Source: Bacillota bacterium
GTDB lineage: Bacteria; Bacillota; Clostridia; Christensenellales; Aristaeellaceae
Direction: 5' to 3'
NCBI GenBank assembly: GCA_023411375.1
Contig: JAEYOW010000033.1
Span: 1 to 64,000, forward strand
DNA length: 64,000 nucleotides
Shown one piece after another: positions 1 to 8,534 of this stretch. The notes beneath the pieces were generated by a model that was not told the DNA's origin, made no database searches, and was given only the letters and a program-made list of their open reading frames with translations. Both the position numbers and the translations under genes were made by a program. Positions within the stretch are counted from its first letter, which is position 1, and each line of letters starts with the position of its first letter.

Positions 1-60
1 TCCCCCCGGCCCGCCCCCCCCCCCCGGGGGGGGGCCCCCCGCGGCGAGCCTGAGCAAAGA
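1..60. other. Low-complexity C/G homopolymer edge
   Basis: Runs of C and then G make up almost all of the first 45 bases. They have no coding or regulatory pattern and look like a contig-end or sequencing artefact. The first gene's ribosome-binding site (GAGGAGAGG, about 60-68) lies just after it, so the true upstream promoter and any earlier operon genes cannot be judged from this window. Confidence 0.6.
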
Positions 61-77
61 GGAGAGGAAAACCAACC

Positions 78-1850
78 ATGCACGTCTACACCAATCACAT
101 GGGCTACAATGCCAGGGGCAGCAAGAAGGCTGTTTTTCAGGGAGAGGAAGGTGTGGCCGCGAGCGCCTTCCGGGTTTTGGACCAGGCCGGCAAAACCGTC
201 TACGAGGGCGTGCCCGCCAAAGTGGGAACCGTCGCGAACTGGCGGACCGGCTACTACTGGACGCTCGATTTTACCCCTGTGGAAGCGCTTGGCGCCTATA
301 CCATCGAGGTGGATACAGCGCTTGGCGCGCAGCGTTCCCTGCCGTTTGAAATTGCCGGATGCATTCGCGATATGCGGCTCTTAAACGCCGTTTCATACTA
401 CTTTAAAGCGCAGCGCAATACCGGCGAGTGGGAGGAGGCGGATAAGCACCTTGCCTTCCAGGGCGACAGGGAGGGCGTACTGGACGTCCATGGCGGCTGG
501 TGCGACGCCTCCGGCGATTATGGCATCCATATGACGCACCTTTCCCACACCACGGTGGGCAATCCCCAGCAGGCGTCCTTCAGCGCATATGTTTTCTTTA
601 AGCTCGACGAGCTCCTCTCCCACGACAGGCAGTATTCCATGCTGCGCAGAAGGGTGCTGGATGAAGGCACCTACGGCGCGGACTTCATTATGCGCATGCG
701 CGCGCCCTCGGGCAGCTTCCTTCGCTCCGTTCAGCGCCAAAACTCCTACGAGCCATCTTCCGACAACCGCATGATCGGCTTGGAGTACACACGGTCCAGC
801 GGCCAGTTCACCAAGGATCACTCCGCTCCCACGGCGGACACCGAGGTGATCACCGACGCCAACTACGAAACCAGCATGCGCGCCGGCGGCGGCACGTGCA
901 TCGCGGCGCTGGCGGCGGCGGCGCGCCATCCTTATCCCGGTTCCGATTTCCATACCGACGAGTACCTCGCCGCAGCCAAGAAAGCCTTCGCCTACCTTAT
1001 GAAGCACAACGAGATGTACTTAAACGATGGCGAATGGAACCTTATAGACGAGTTCTGCGCACTGCTCGCCGCCGCGGAGCTGTACAAGACCAGCGGCGAA
1101 ATACCCTACCTGCTCAAAGCCAACGCCATGGCGGAGCGCATGTTCGCCCGCATCGAGGATACGGGCGATGGCGGCCTGTGGTTCACCTCGCGCCCCGGCG
1201 AGCCGTTCTACCACGCCGCCGACGAGGGCCTGCCGGTGGTGGCGCTGCTTACGCTTGCCCAGGTGGATAAGGAGAACGGCGACCGGTATGTGGAGGTGGC
1301 CGAAAAGGCCATGCGCCATGTGCTCAGGATCACCCAAAAGGTGAACAACCCCTTCGGCTACGCGCGCTATTATCACAAGACGGTGGAGGGCGAACGCGCC
1401 GAGAAGTTCTTCTTCTATCACGAAAGCCCGGCGGCGCCATGGTGGCAGGGGGATAACGCGCGCATTGCCTCGCTGGCGGCGGCGGCGTGGATGCTGGCCC
1501 TACACACGGAGGATGGCGCGTTCGCGGAAGAGCTGAACGCCTTTGCGCAGGATCAGATCAATTGGATTCTGGGCCTCAATCCCTTCGACGCGTGTATGAT
1601 CGAGGGCTATGGCCGCAACAACATTCAATACAGCTTCCGGGGCCATTACGAGTTCATCAGCTGCCCGGGCGGCATCTGCAACGGCATCACCAGCCGCCCG
1701 GACGATGAGGAAGGAATCTTCTTCCTGACCGAGCCTACGGAGGAGATTAACGATAATTGGCGCTGGGCGGAGCAGTGGATTCCGCACGGTACCTGGTTCC
1801 TTTACGCAATGGCTCTGAGCCGGCAGGTTAAGGCGCGCCGAACAAACTGA
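78..1850 (+). CDS. Glycoside hydrolase family 9-type enzyme (cytoplasmic)
   Basis: This 590-residue protein hydrolyses a beta-linked glycan or oligosaccharide if it follows its family. Residues 1-95 look like the Ig-like domain that precedes GH9 catalytic domains (it opens HVYTNHMGY). The (alpha/alpha)6 barrel follows. It contains GGWCDASGDYG at 139-149, the place where GH9 enzymes carry their catalytic Asp pair (D143 and D147 here), then HLSHTT and NPQQ, LGLNPFDACMIEGYG near residue 510, and a late WAEQWIPH in which E565 is the likely general acid. The DASGD spacing has one extra residue compared with classical cellulases (DAGD); from memory it resembles the GH9 glucosaminidase/glucosidase-like branch. 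There is no signal peptide, so it should act inside the cell on imported oligosaccharides. GAGGAGAGG supports the start. It is the first gene of a long + strand cluster with a second GH9 gene. Confidence 0.85.
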   Translation: MHVYTNHMGYNARGSKKAVFQGEEGVAASAFRVLDQAGKTVYEGVPAKVGTVANWRTGYYWTLDFTPVEALGAYTIEVDTALGAQRSLPFEIAGCIRDMRLLNAVSYYFKAQRNTGEWEEADKHLAFQGDREGVLDVHGGWCDASGDYGIHMTHLSHTTVGNPQQASFSAYVFFKLDELLSHDRQYSMLRRRVLDEGTYGADFIMRMRAPSGSFLRSVQRQNSYEPSSDNRMIGLEYTRSSGQFTKDHSAPTADTEVITDANYETSMRAGGGTCIAALAAAARHPYPGSDFHTDEYLAAAKKAFAYLMKHNEMYLNDGEWNLIDEFCALLAAAELYKTSGEIPYLLKANAMAERMFARIEDTGDGGLWFTSRPGEPFYHAADEGLPVVALLTLAQVDKENGDRYVEVAEKAMRHVLRITQKVNNPFGYARYYHKTVEGERAEKFFFYHESPAAPWWQGDNARIASLAAAAWMLALHTEDGAFAEELNAFAQDQINWILGLNPFDACMIEGYGRNNIQYSFRGHYEFISCPGGICNGITSRPDDEEGIFFLTEPTEEINDNWRWAEQWIPHGTWFLYAMALSRQVKARRTN

Positions 1851-1860
1851 CGGCGGCACG

Positions 1861-1887
1861 GACCCCCGTTCCCCGTGAGCGGGGGTC
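1861..1887. repeat. Intercistronic hairpin between the two GH9 genes
   Basis: GACCCCCG (1861-1868) and CGGGGGTC (1880-1887) form a perfect 8-bp stem around an 11-base loop. No T-run follows, so this is more likely an mRNA-processing or partial attenuation element than a full terminator. Confidence 0.5.
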
Positions 1888-1919
1888 TGCGGCAGCTTCT
1901 TGGAAGGTGAGAATGCACG

Positions 1920-4283
1920 ATGGACGAGGCACTGAAAAAGCAGCTTGAGGAAAGCTTGTATATTCATTATCCCCTCAAGGCGGATGAAAGCAGCATGCTG
2001 GAGAGCAGGCAGCTTGAAAAGCCGGTGCTGAGGACCCGGCTCCTTTGGGACGGAGAGCGGCGGGACGGCTGGCGCACGGAGGGCGTGGGCGCCTTTGAAA
2101 TTGCGGATGGCGCGGTTTGCCTGTCCACCGGAACGCGCGAACCCTTTTGGCAGGCCAATGAAAAGCAGGACGGTACCTACGCCACCTTCGGCGACTTTAC
2201 CGCCTTTCTGGACGTGAACGGACTTGCGCTTGAAGGTTATTCTCAACTCGCTTTTGACATTTTACCCGAATGCGACGGCATTCACAGCCCCATGCTCCGC
2301 GTGGGCTATACCAACGGCGGCGTCAAAAAGATTCCCGACGAGTATTCCCGTGAGGGTTTTAATGCCATCAGCCTGAAAAACCACCAGTGGAACCAATGCG
2401 TGTGGGATATATCCGAGCTTGCGCACGACCGCATGCTCACCGTGCTGTTTCGCATCCACAAATACGGCGAGGATGTCTCCCATGGCGCGGGGGAAAGCGG
2501 AAGTCATATCCGCTATACCATTCGCAACATCCGCATGGAGAAGATCGAGACCCCAAACGTAACCAAGGGCTGGCAATGCGAGAAGGGCAGCATGGTATGG
2601 CCTGTGAGCGGCTACTGGACACATGGCGGAAAGACCGCCATACTCAATCCCTTAGGGCGGTGCTGCGAAACCTTTTCACTAATCGATCACCAGAGCGGCC
2701 AGACCGTGTTCACAGCGCCAATTGAGCCTGTCCGCAACGCGCGCGGCTCGTTTTATACCCTCGATTTTTCGGCGTTTGACAGGCCGGGCCGATACCGCCT
2801 GCGCGCGGGAAAGGTCGAATCCGAACCCTTTCCCATCGGCGGGCACATTCTGGAAAGCGCCGTATGGAAGCTGATTAACTTCCTGTTCTGTGAACGGTGC
2901 GGCTATCCCGTGCCCGGCAAGCATGGCGGCTGCCATTATGATGTGCTGGCGCATAAGGACGGCAAGTCCCTGGTGTTTAACGGCGGCTGGCACGACGCGG
3001 CGGATGTGTCGCAGCAGACCACGCAGAGCGCGGAGATTACCGGCGTGCTGCTGGAGATGGCCGAGCGCGCCGGCGACCCGGCGCTGCGGGCGCGCATTAT
3101 GGAGGAAGCCCGCTGGGGGCTGGACTTTGTGCTGCGAACCTCGTTTGGCGGGGGCTATCATGCCGCCAACGTTATCATGCGCCGCTGGACGGATAACCTC
3201 ATCGGCAACTTTGACGACGTAAACAGCGTTTATGTGCACAATAACCCCTTCGACGGCTTCCTGATTGCCGGTATGGAGGCACATGCCGCGCGCGTGCTTC
3301 AGGAGGATGACCCGGAGCTGGCTTGGAAGTGCCTGGAGGCCGCACGGGAGGACTACCGCTGTGCGGACGGGGTTTTCGCGGCAAACGGCATTCAGCGCCC
3401 CGCACGTTCTGAGCACACCCTGAACGCCAGCCATTCGCAGCACTACGCGGCGGCTGCGCTCGCCTGCGCCCGCCTGTATGAGGCCACGGGAGAGGAGCCG
3501 TACCGCAGGGCGGGCGTCCGGTGGCTGGAACGGCTTCTCCACTGCCAGGATCAGGGAGAGACGGGCACGGGACTGAGCGGCTTTTTCTACCGCGACGAGC
3601 GCAAGCTGGCCATCGTCCACTTCTGCCACCAGTCGCGCGAGCACCTGTTCGCGCAGGCGCTTGCGCAGGGCGTTCGCGCCTTTGGGCAAAATGCGCGCTG
3701 GCTGGACGCTCTAAGGGCGTACGGGGAATATTTCAAGGCGCTCAGGTTCTACACGGAGCCCTATGGCATGGTGCCCGCAGGGCTGTACGCCATGAACGAG
3801 CTTGAGGACGAGGAAACCTTCCGCCTGCTGCATCCCTATTTGGATTTCGCGGCCGAGAAGAAAAACTACCGCGAGCAACTGGAAAACGGCGAGCGGCTGA
3901 ATGATAACTATGTGATCCGAAGCTTCCCGGTGTGGTTTTCCTTCCGGGGCAACAGCGCGGTGGCGCAGTCCATGGCCAAATCGGCGGCGCTGATCGGAAA
4001 CGTGCTGGGCGATGGGGAACTGCTCCAGATGGGCAGGGAGCAGGCATACTGGATGTTGGGAAAGAACCCCTTCGGCCAGTGTATGATCTATGGAGAGGGC
4101 AGCCGCTTCAGCCGCCTGTATACGGCGCTGCTTGGCGAAACGGTGGGCGAGATGGCCGTCGGCGTGCAGACGCAGGGCAACGAGGATACCCCCTACTGGC
4201 CCATGGGCAACATCGCTACCTACCGCGAGGTATGGGTCTCGGCCGCTACGCATTTTCTGCGGCTCGCGGCGGAGCTGTATTAA
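1920..4283 (+). CDS. Glycoside hydrolase family 9-type enzyme, second copy with N-terminal extension
   Basis: This is a 787-residue protein. The first ~250 residues look like a beta-sandwich carbohydrate-binding-type region, followed by an Ig-like segment (about 250-310) and a GH9 barrel. The catalytic Asp motif is GGWHDAADVSQQ, with D359 and D362 in the classical DxxD spacing. A late YWMLGKNPFGQCMIYGEG and YREVWVSAATHFL (candidate general acid Glu) complete the GH9 pattern. It is clearly a different subtype from the upstream GH9 protein, and the two may cleave different linkages or ends. There is no signal peptide, so it is predicted cytoplasmic. It lies 69 bp after the first GH9 gene, and its stop runs directly into the ribosome-binding site of the D-aminoacylase gene, so co-transcription is likely. 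Confidence 0.82.
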   Translation: MDEALKKQLEESLYIHYPLKADESSMLESRQLEKPVLRTRLLWDGERRDGWRTEGVGAFEIADGAVCLSTGTREPFWQANEKQDGTYATFGDFTAFLDVNGLALEGYSQLAFDILPECDGIHSPMLRVGYTNGGVKKIPDEYSREGFNAISLKNHQWNQCVWDISELAHDRMLTVLFRIHKYGEDVSHGAGESGSHIRYTIRNIRMEKIETPNVTKGWQCEKGSMVWPVSGYWTHGGKTAILNPLGRCCETFSLIDHQSGQTVFTAPIEPVRNARGSFYTLDFSAFDRPGRYRLRAGKVESEPFPIGGHILESAVWKLINFLFCERCGYPVPGKHGGCHYDVLAHKDGKSLVFNGGWHDAADVSQQTTQSAEITGVLLEMAERAGDPALRARIMEEARWGLDFVLRTSFGGGYHAANVIMRRWTDNLIGNFDDVNSVYVHNNPFDGFLIAGMEAHAARVLQEDDPELAWKCLEAAREDYRCADGVFAANGIQRPARSEHTLNASHSQHYAAAALACARLYEATGEEPYRRAGVRWLERLLHCQDQGETGTGLSGFFYRDERKLAIVHFCHQSREHLFAQALAQGVRAFGQNARWLDALRAYGEYFKALRFYTEPYGMVPAGLYAMNELEDEETFRLLHPYLDFAAEKKNYREQLENGERLNDNYVIRSFPVWFSFRGNSAVAQSMAKSAALIGNVLGDGELLQMGREQAYWMLGKNPFGQCMIYGEGSRFSRLYTALLGETVGEMAVGVQTQGNEDTPYWPMGNIATYREVWVSAATHFLRLAAELY

Positions 4284-4298
4284 GGGAGGATGCAAAGG

Positions 4299-5894
4299 AT
4301 GCAAAGAACCTTGATCCGCGGCGGTCTTGTGGTGGATGGGACGGGCGGCGAGCCGGTTAAAGCGGATGTGCTGGTGGAGGATGGGCATATCGCCCGCGTC
4401 GCGCCGGGCCTGGAGGCGGCGGACGCGCTCCTGCTCGACGCGTCCGGCAAGGCGGTTACGCCTGGTTTTATCGACATCCACCGGCATTGCGATATCGCCG
4501 CGTTAAACGACCCGCGCTTTGGCGCGGCGGAGCTGGCGCAGGGCCTGACCACCGTGGTGGGCGGTAACTGCGGCCTGTCGCTTGCCCCCATGAGCGAGGC
4601 GCATGCCGCGCAGGCGGAGGCTCATATCGCGCCCTGTCTGGGCCCGGCGCGCGGTCTGCGCTTTGATGATGGCGGGGCCTATATGCGGGCGCTCGCGGCA
4701 AAGCCGCCGCGCGTGAGCATGGGCATGCTGGTGGGACTAGGGGCCGTGAAGGCCGCGGTGAAAGGGTTTGAAAAGGCTCCGTTTGCCCCCTGCGAAATGG
4801 CGCGCGCGCGGGAGCTGATTTCGCGTGCGCTGGACGCGGGCATGCTGGGCCTCTCCATGGGCGTCATGTACTCGCCCGAGTGCTACAACAGCAGCGGGGA
4901 GTATGTTTCCCTGCTTTCGGCGGCAGCGCCCTATGGGCGGCCCGTGTGCTGCCACATCCGCGGCGAGGGCGACGGCCTTGTTGCCTCCGTGCGGGAGGTG
5001 ATCGGCTGGGGCGAGCGTGCGGGCATTCCCGTGCATATCAGCCATTTCAAGTGTACCGGCATCCGCAATTGGGGTAGGGGCGTCTTTGAGGCCGTCGCGG
5101 AGATCGAGGCGGCGCGGGCGCGCGGGCTGGATGTGACCTGCGATGTTTATCCCTACGACGCGGGCGCGACGACGCTAAGCTCCCTGCTGCCACCCTGCGT
5201 GCTGGAGGACGATAATGAGCGCCTGTGGGATAAGCTTGGAACCGTCCGGGGTGTGGAGGAGGTACGCGGCGCGCTTTCCCGGCCTCATGCGGGCTGGGAC
5301 AACATGGCCGTCTCCATCGGCTGGGAGCGCATCCGCATCGGCGGCGCGGAGCTTGGCGACGGGTATGATTGCGCCGGGAAGGATCTTGACGCAATCGCGC
5401 GGGAGCGCGGCTGGGACGATCCCGTTCACGCCTTGTGCGAGATTCTTTTCCGCACGCGCGGTAACGCGGGCGTGGTGGTTCACAGCATGGCGCCCGGGGA
5501 TGTGGACGCGGCCGTCCGCCTGCCTTACGCGGCTATTATTTCCGACGCACTGTACGGAGAGGGGCCGTCGCATCCCCGGCGATATGGTGCGTTCACCCGC
5601 GCGCTGCGCGACCTGGTGCATGAGCGCAAGGTGCTCACGCTCGCCGAAGCCGTTCATAAAATGACGGAACTGCCCGCGAGACGGCTGGGCATCTGCGACG
5701 TGGGCGCGCTTTCTCCGGGCATGCGGGCGGATATCTGCGTGTTCGACCCCACGAGGGTGCGCGATCACGCCACGTACGCCGAGCCGGAGCGTATGAGCAC
5801 GGGCATGGATATGGTGCTCATGAACGGCAGGATCGTCTGGCGGGAGGAACAGCCGCTGGACGCGCCCGGCGCTTCGCGCGTTGTTTTGGCGTAA
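4299..5894 (+). CDS. N-acyl-D-amino-acid deacylase (D-aminoacylase family)
   Basis: This amidohydrolase-superfamily enzyme is predicted to remove the acyl group from N-acyl-D-amino acids. GFIDIHRHCD places the metal-binding H-x-H (H61 and H63 from this start) near the N-terminus. TTVVGGNCG supplies the Cys seen in D-aminoacylases (C91), and HISHFKCTG, VVHSMAPGD and a late RLGICDVGALSPGMRAD complete the family pattern. The length, 531 residues, is normal. An ATG at 4290 also exists but directly abuts the GGGAGG ribosome-binding site (4284-4289), so the ATG at 4299 is the better start. The adjacent RidA and PLP D-amino-acid enzyme genes support a D-amino-acid pathway. Dihydroorotase- or hydantoinase-like activity is a less likely alternative. 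Confidence 0.83.
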   Translation: MQRTLIRGGLVVDGTGGEPVKADVLVEDGHIARVAPGLEAADALLLDASGKAVTPGFIDIHRHCDIAALNDPRFGAAELAQGLTTVVGGNCGLSLAPMSEAHAAQAEAHIAPCLGPARGLRFDDGGAYMRALAAKPPRVSMGMLVGLGAVKAAVKGFEKAPFAPCEMARARELISRALDAGMLGLSMGVMYSPECYNSSGEYVSLLSAAAPYGRPVCCHIRGEGDGLVASVREVIGWGERAGIPVHISHFKCTGIRNWGRGVFEAVAEIEAARARGLDVTCDVYPYDAGATTLSSLLPPCVLEDDNERLWDKLGTVRGVEEVRGALSRPHAGWDNMAVSIGWERIRIGGAELGDGYDCAGKDLDAIARERGWDDPVHALCEILFRTRGNAGVVVHSMAPGDVDAAVRLPYAAIISDALYGEGPSHPRRYGAFTRALRDLVHERKVLTLAEAVHKMTELPARRLGICDVGALSPGMRADICVFDPTRVRDHATYAEPERMSTGMDMVLMNGRIVWREEQPLDAPGASRVVLA

Positions 5895-5927
5895 ACCAAA
5901 TATCTGGGAAAAGAGGATGAACACAGT

Positions 5928-6389
5928 ATGGACGTTTACCAAAAGATGAAGGAATTGGGCATTCAGCTTCCTCCCGCGCCCCCTAAGGGCGGCGCGTATA
6001 CCAGCGTAAAAACCTTTGCCGGCAGCCTTGTCTACGTTTCCGGCTGCGGCCCAAAAATCGACCGGGACGTGACCGGTAGGCTGGGCCGGGAGATTGATCT
6101 GGAAACCGGCATGCGTTGCGCGCGCGATTGCATGCTTAACGTGCTTGCAGCGGTGGAGAAGCACATCGGCGATCTCAACCGCATTCAAAGCGCGGTAAAG
6201 GTGCTGTGTTTTGTAAACAGCGCGGACGACTTTACCCAGCAGCCCGCCGTGGCTAACGGCGCGACCCTTCTGCTGGCGGACCTGTTCGGGGAGGAGGCCG
6301 GCCTGCCGACGCGCAGCGCCATTGGCGTTAACGTTCTTCCGGGAGGTATTCCCGTGGAGGTAGAGGCGATTTTTGAACTGAAAGCGTAA
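5928..6389 (+). CDS. RidA (YjgF/UK114) family protein
   Basis: This 153-residue protein belongs to the trimeric RidA family, whose best-known members hydrolyse reactive enamine/imine intermediates released by PLP-dependent dehydratases. The N-terminal YVSGCGPK and the C-terminal block LPTRSAIGVNVLPGG...VEVEAIFELKA match the family, including the Arg of the RSA motif and the closing Glu. The sequence has an N-terminal extension typical of the longer RidA subgroup. It sits between the D-aminoacylase and kinase genes and two genes before a PLP D-serine dehydratase-like enzyme. Quenching 2-aminoacrylate-type products of that enzyme is a natural inferred role. Gene spacing is 33 bp upstream and 15 bp downstream. 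Confidence 0.88.
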   Translation: MDVYQKMKELGIQLPPAPPKGGAYTSVKTFAGSLVYVSGCGPKIDRDVTGRLGREIDLETGMRCARDCMLNVLAAVEKHIGDLNRIQSAVKVLCFVNSADDFTQQPAVANGATLLLADLFGEEAGLPTRSAIGVNVLPGGIPVEVEAIFELKA

Positions 6390-6404
6390 AGGAGATACTC
6401 CCGT

Positions 6405-7376
6405 ATGTACTATCTGGGCGTTGATTGCGGCGGCACCAAGAGTCTGTTCCTGGTGTCGGACGAAAACGGCGGGGTGCTCGCCACATACCTGACGGGCAGC
6501 GGAGGCTTCTTTCTGCACGGGCAGGAGGGTATACGCCGGCTCGTTGAGGAGGGCGCGAAGGCCGTATGCGGCAGGGCGGGCATCGCTGTTAAGCAGCTTG
6601 AACGCGCCGGATTGGGCTTTCCGGGCTACGGCGAGATGGAGGGCAGCGAACGCATGATTCAGGAGGCGTGCGACGCGGCACTTGGCCCCGGCAAGGCCGT
6701 TTGCGCCTGCGATTGCGCGCTTGGCTGGGCTGGGTCGCTGGCGATGGAGCCGGGTGTGAACATCGTTGCGGGCACAGGCTCCATTTGCTACGGCGTGAAC
6801 GCGCGCGGCGAAGCCGCGCGCGCCGGCGGCTGGGGAACGGTCGGAGACGAGGGCTCCTGCCGCTGGATCGGCACGCGCCTCCTACAGCTGTATACAAAAC
6901 AGGCGGATGGACGCCTGCCCAAAACGCGGCTATACGAAGCCTTCCGGGCGAGGTTCGGCATCACCGACGACACGCTGTTTATCTACCCGATGAATCAGGA
7001 GCTGATGCACAGCGCGACCGAACTGGCAAAGCTCCAGCTGCTGGCCAGAGCGCTTTACGACGAGGAGGACCCCTGGGCGCGGGCTGTCTACCAGGAAGCC
7101 GCGCGAGAGCTTGCGCTAACCGCGCATGCTGTGGCCAAAAAGCTTGGGTTGACCGCCGGATATGCCGTGTCCTACTCTGGCGGGCTGTTCCGTTCGGGCG
7201 GCGCCGTCACCGGGCCGCTTGCCCGCGAGGTAGGGGTGTTTGGCGGCAGGCTGTGCGCGCCGCGCTATACCCCGGAGCAGGGCGCGGTGCTCATGGCCAT
7301 GCGCGCGCGGGAGCCGGGACGTTCCTTCGGGAACCTGCGCTTCACCGCCCGCGCCGCGGAGGGCGCGCCCGTATAA
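6405..7376 (+). CDS. BadF/BadG-type ATPase, N-acetylglucosamine kinase-like
   Basis: This 323-residue member of the ASKHA fold opens with YLGVDCGGTKSLFLV, the phosphate-1 loop of N-acetylglucosamine kinases and related BadF-type proteins. CDCALGWAGSL and NIVAGTGSICYGVN are the Asp-containing and phosphate-2 loops, and GGWGTVGDEGSCRWIG follows as in GlcNAc kinases. SYSGGLFRSG is the adenosine motif. It probably phosphorylates an amino sugar in the cytosol. This fits the neighbouring GH9 glycosidases and the SIS-domain sugar-phosphate protein. AAAGGAG sits before the ATG. A BadF-like reductase activator is unlikely, because no Fe-S Cys pair or partner subunit is present. Confidence 0.82.
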   Translation: MYYLGVDCGGTKSLFLVSDENGGVLATYLTGSGGFFLHGQEGIRRLVEEGAKAVCGRAGIAVKQLERAGLGFPGYGEMEGSERMIQEACDAALGPGKAVCACDCALGWAGSLAMEPGVNIVAGTGSICYGVNARGEAARAGGWGTVGDEGSCRWIGTRLLQLYTKQADGRLPKTRLYEAFRARFGITDDTLFIYPMNQELMHSATELAKLQLLARALYDEEDPWARAVYQEAARELALTAHAVAKKLGLTAGYAVSYSGGLFRSGGAVTGPLAREVGVFGGRLCAPRYTPEQGAVLMAMRAREPGRSFGNLRFTARAAEGAPV

Positions 7377-7397
7377 GCGGCGCAAAGGAGAGCGGTT

Positions 7398-8510
7398 ATG
7401 GAAGAATGGCTGAACGGACTGGAAACGCCATGCATCGTGATCGATATGGACAGGGCGCGTGAAAACATTCTACGCATGCAACGCGCCGCCGACGCCGCCG
7501 GGTGCGCCCTGCGGCCGCACATCAAAACGCATAAGATGCCGCTGTTCGCCAAAATGCAGGTGGAGGCGGGCGCGAAGGGCATCACCTGCGCCAAGGTGTC
7601 GGAGGCTGAGGTGATGGCGGACGGCGGGCTGGACGACATTTTCATCGCCTATCCGCTGGTGGGGGATTTCCGCGTCCGCCGGGCTATCGCGTTAAGCCGC
7701 CGCGTACGCCGCTTAATCCTCGCAGTGGACAGCCTCGCCGGGGCGCGATACCTGAGCGGTGAGGCGAGGCGCGAGCATGTCATGCTGGAGGTACGGCTGG
7801 AGATCGATACCGGCGCGGGGCGTACGGGCGTCGCGCTGGAGCGGGCGGCAGGGCTGGCCGTACAGGTGGCGGAGCTTCCCGGCCTGCGCCTGACGGGCGT
7901 GTACACCTTCAAGGGGCTTGTGTATCAGGGCGCGCCCTGCGCCGATGCGGTTATGGCGGCGCGCGAGGAGGGCGAGCTGATGGCGGGCGTGGCGCGGCTC
8001 ATCCGCGAAGCGGGCGTCGGTATTACGGAGGTGAGCGCGGGCTCCACGCCCACGGGCGTGGCCGTGGCCCAAACCGGACTGGTCAGCGAAATTCGGCCCG
8101 GGACCTACCTATTCAACGACGAACTGCTGGTCGCCGAGGGCGCGGCCGCGCGGGAAGAAATCGCAGCGCGCTATTTTGTCACGGTGGTCAGCACGCCATG
8201 CCGGGAATACGCCGTCGTCGACGGCGGTACTAAGACCTTCTCATGCGATATCCCCATCGGCACGGCGCCGTACCGCTTTCCCGGCTATGCCGTACCGGTG
8301 GGAAAAAGCGGCCTGAGGCTGGCCCGCATGAATGAGGAGCACGGTATGCTCGCCGCGGACGGAGGAGACACCGGTCTAGCCGTGGGGGAAAAAATAGCCC
8401 TGAATCCCATTCATGTATGCACGGCAATCAATTTGCAAAACTCGGTATATCTGCTGCAAGACGGCGTTTTGCGAAAAGAGCGCGTCGCCGCGCGCGGCAT
8501 GCTGGTATAA
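7398..8510 (+). CDS. D-serine dehydratase / D-threonine aldolase-like PLP enzyme
   Basis: This fold-type III PLP enzyme has an alanine-racemase-like N-terminal barrel. LRPHIKTHK holds the Schiff-base lysine (K43), ETPCIVIDMD is the family's opening strand, and GSTPTG binds phosphate. The C-terminal PIHVCTAINL supplies the His-x-Cys zinc site found in eukaryotic-type D-serine dehydratases and D-threonine aldolases. It should split or deaminate a beta-hydroxy D-amino acid; which one cannot be told. It lies 21 bp after the kinase gene in the same run of genes as the D-aminoacylase and RidA, consistent with D-amino-acid catabolism. It is 370 residues long, normal for the family. Confidence 0.83.
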   Translation: MEEWLNGLETPCIVIDMDRARENILRMQRAADAAGCALRPHIKTHKMPLFAKMQVEAGAKGITCAKVSEAEVMADGGLDDIFIAYPLVGDFRVRRAIALSRRVRRLILAVDSLAGARYLSGEARREHVMLEVRLEIDTGAGRTGVALERAAGLAVQVAELPGLRLTGVYTFKGLVYQGAPCADAVMAAREEGELMAGVARLIREAGVGITEVSAGSTPTGVAVAQTGLVSEIRPGTYLFNDELLVAEGAAAREEIAARYFVTVVSTPCREYAVVDGGTKTFSCDIPIGTAPYRFPGYAVPVGKSGLRLARMNEEHGMLAADGGDTGLAVGEKIALNPIHVCTAINLQNSVYLLQDGVLRKERVAARGMLV

Positions 8511-8534
8511 CAAACCGCCAAGGAGGGTGATTTT

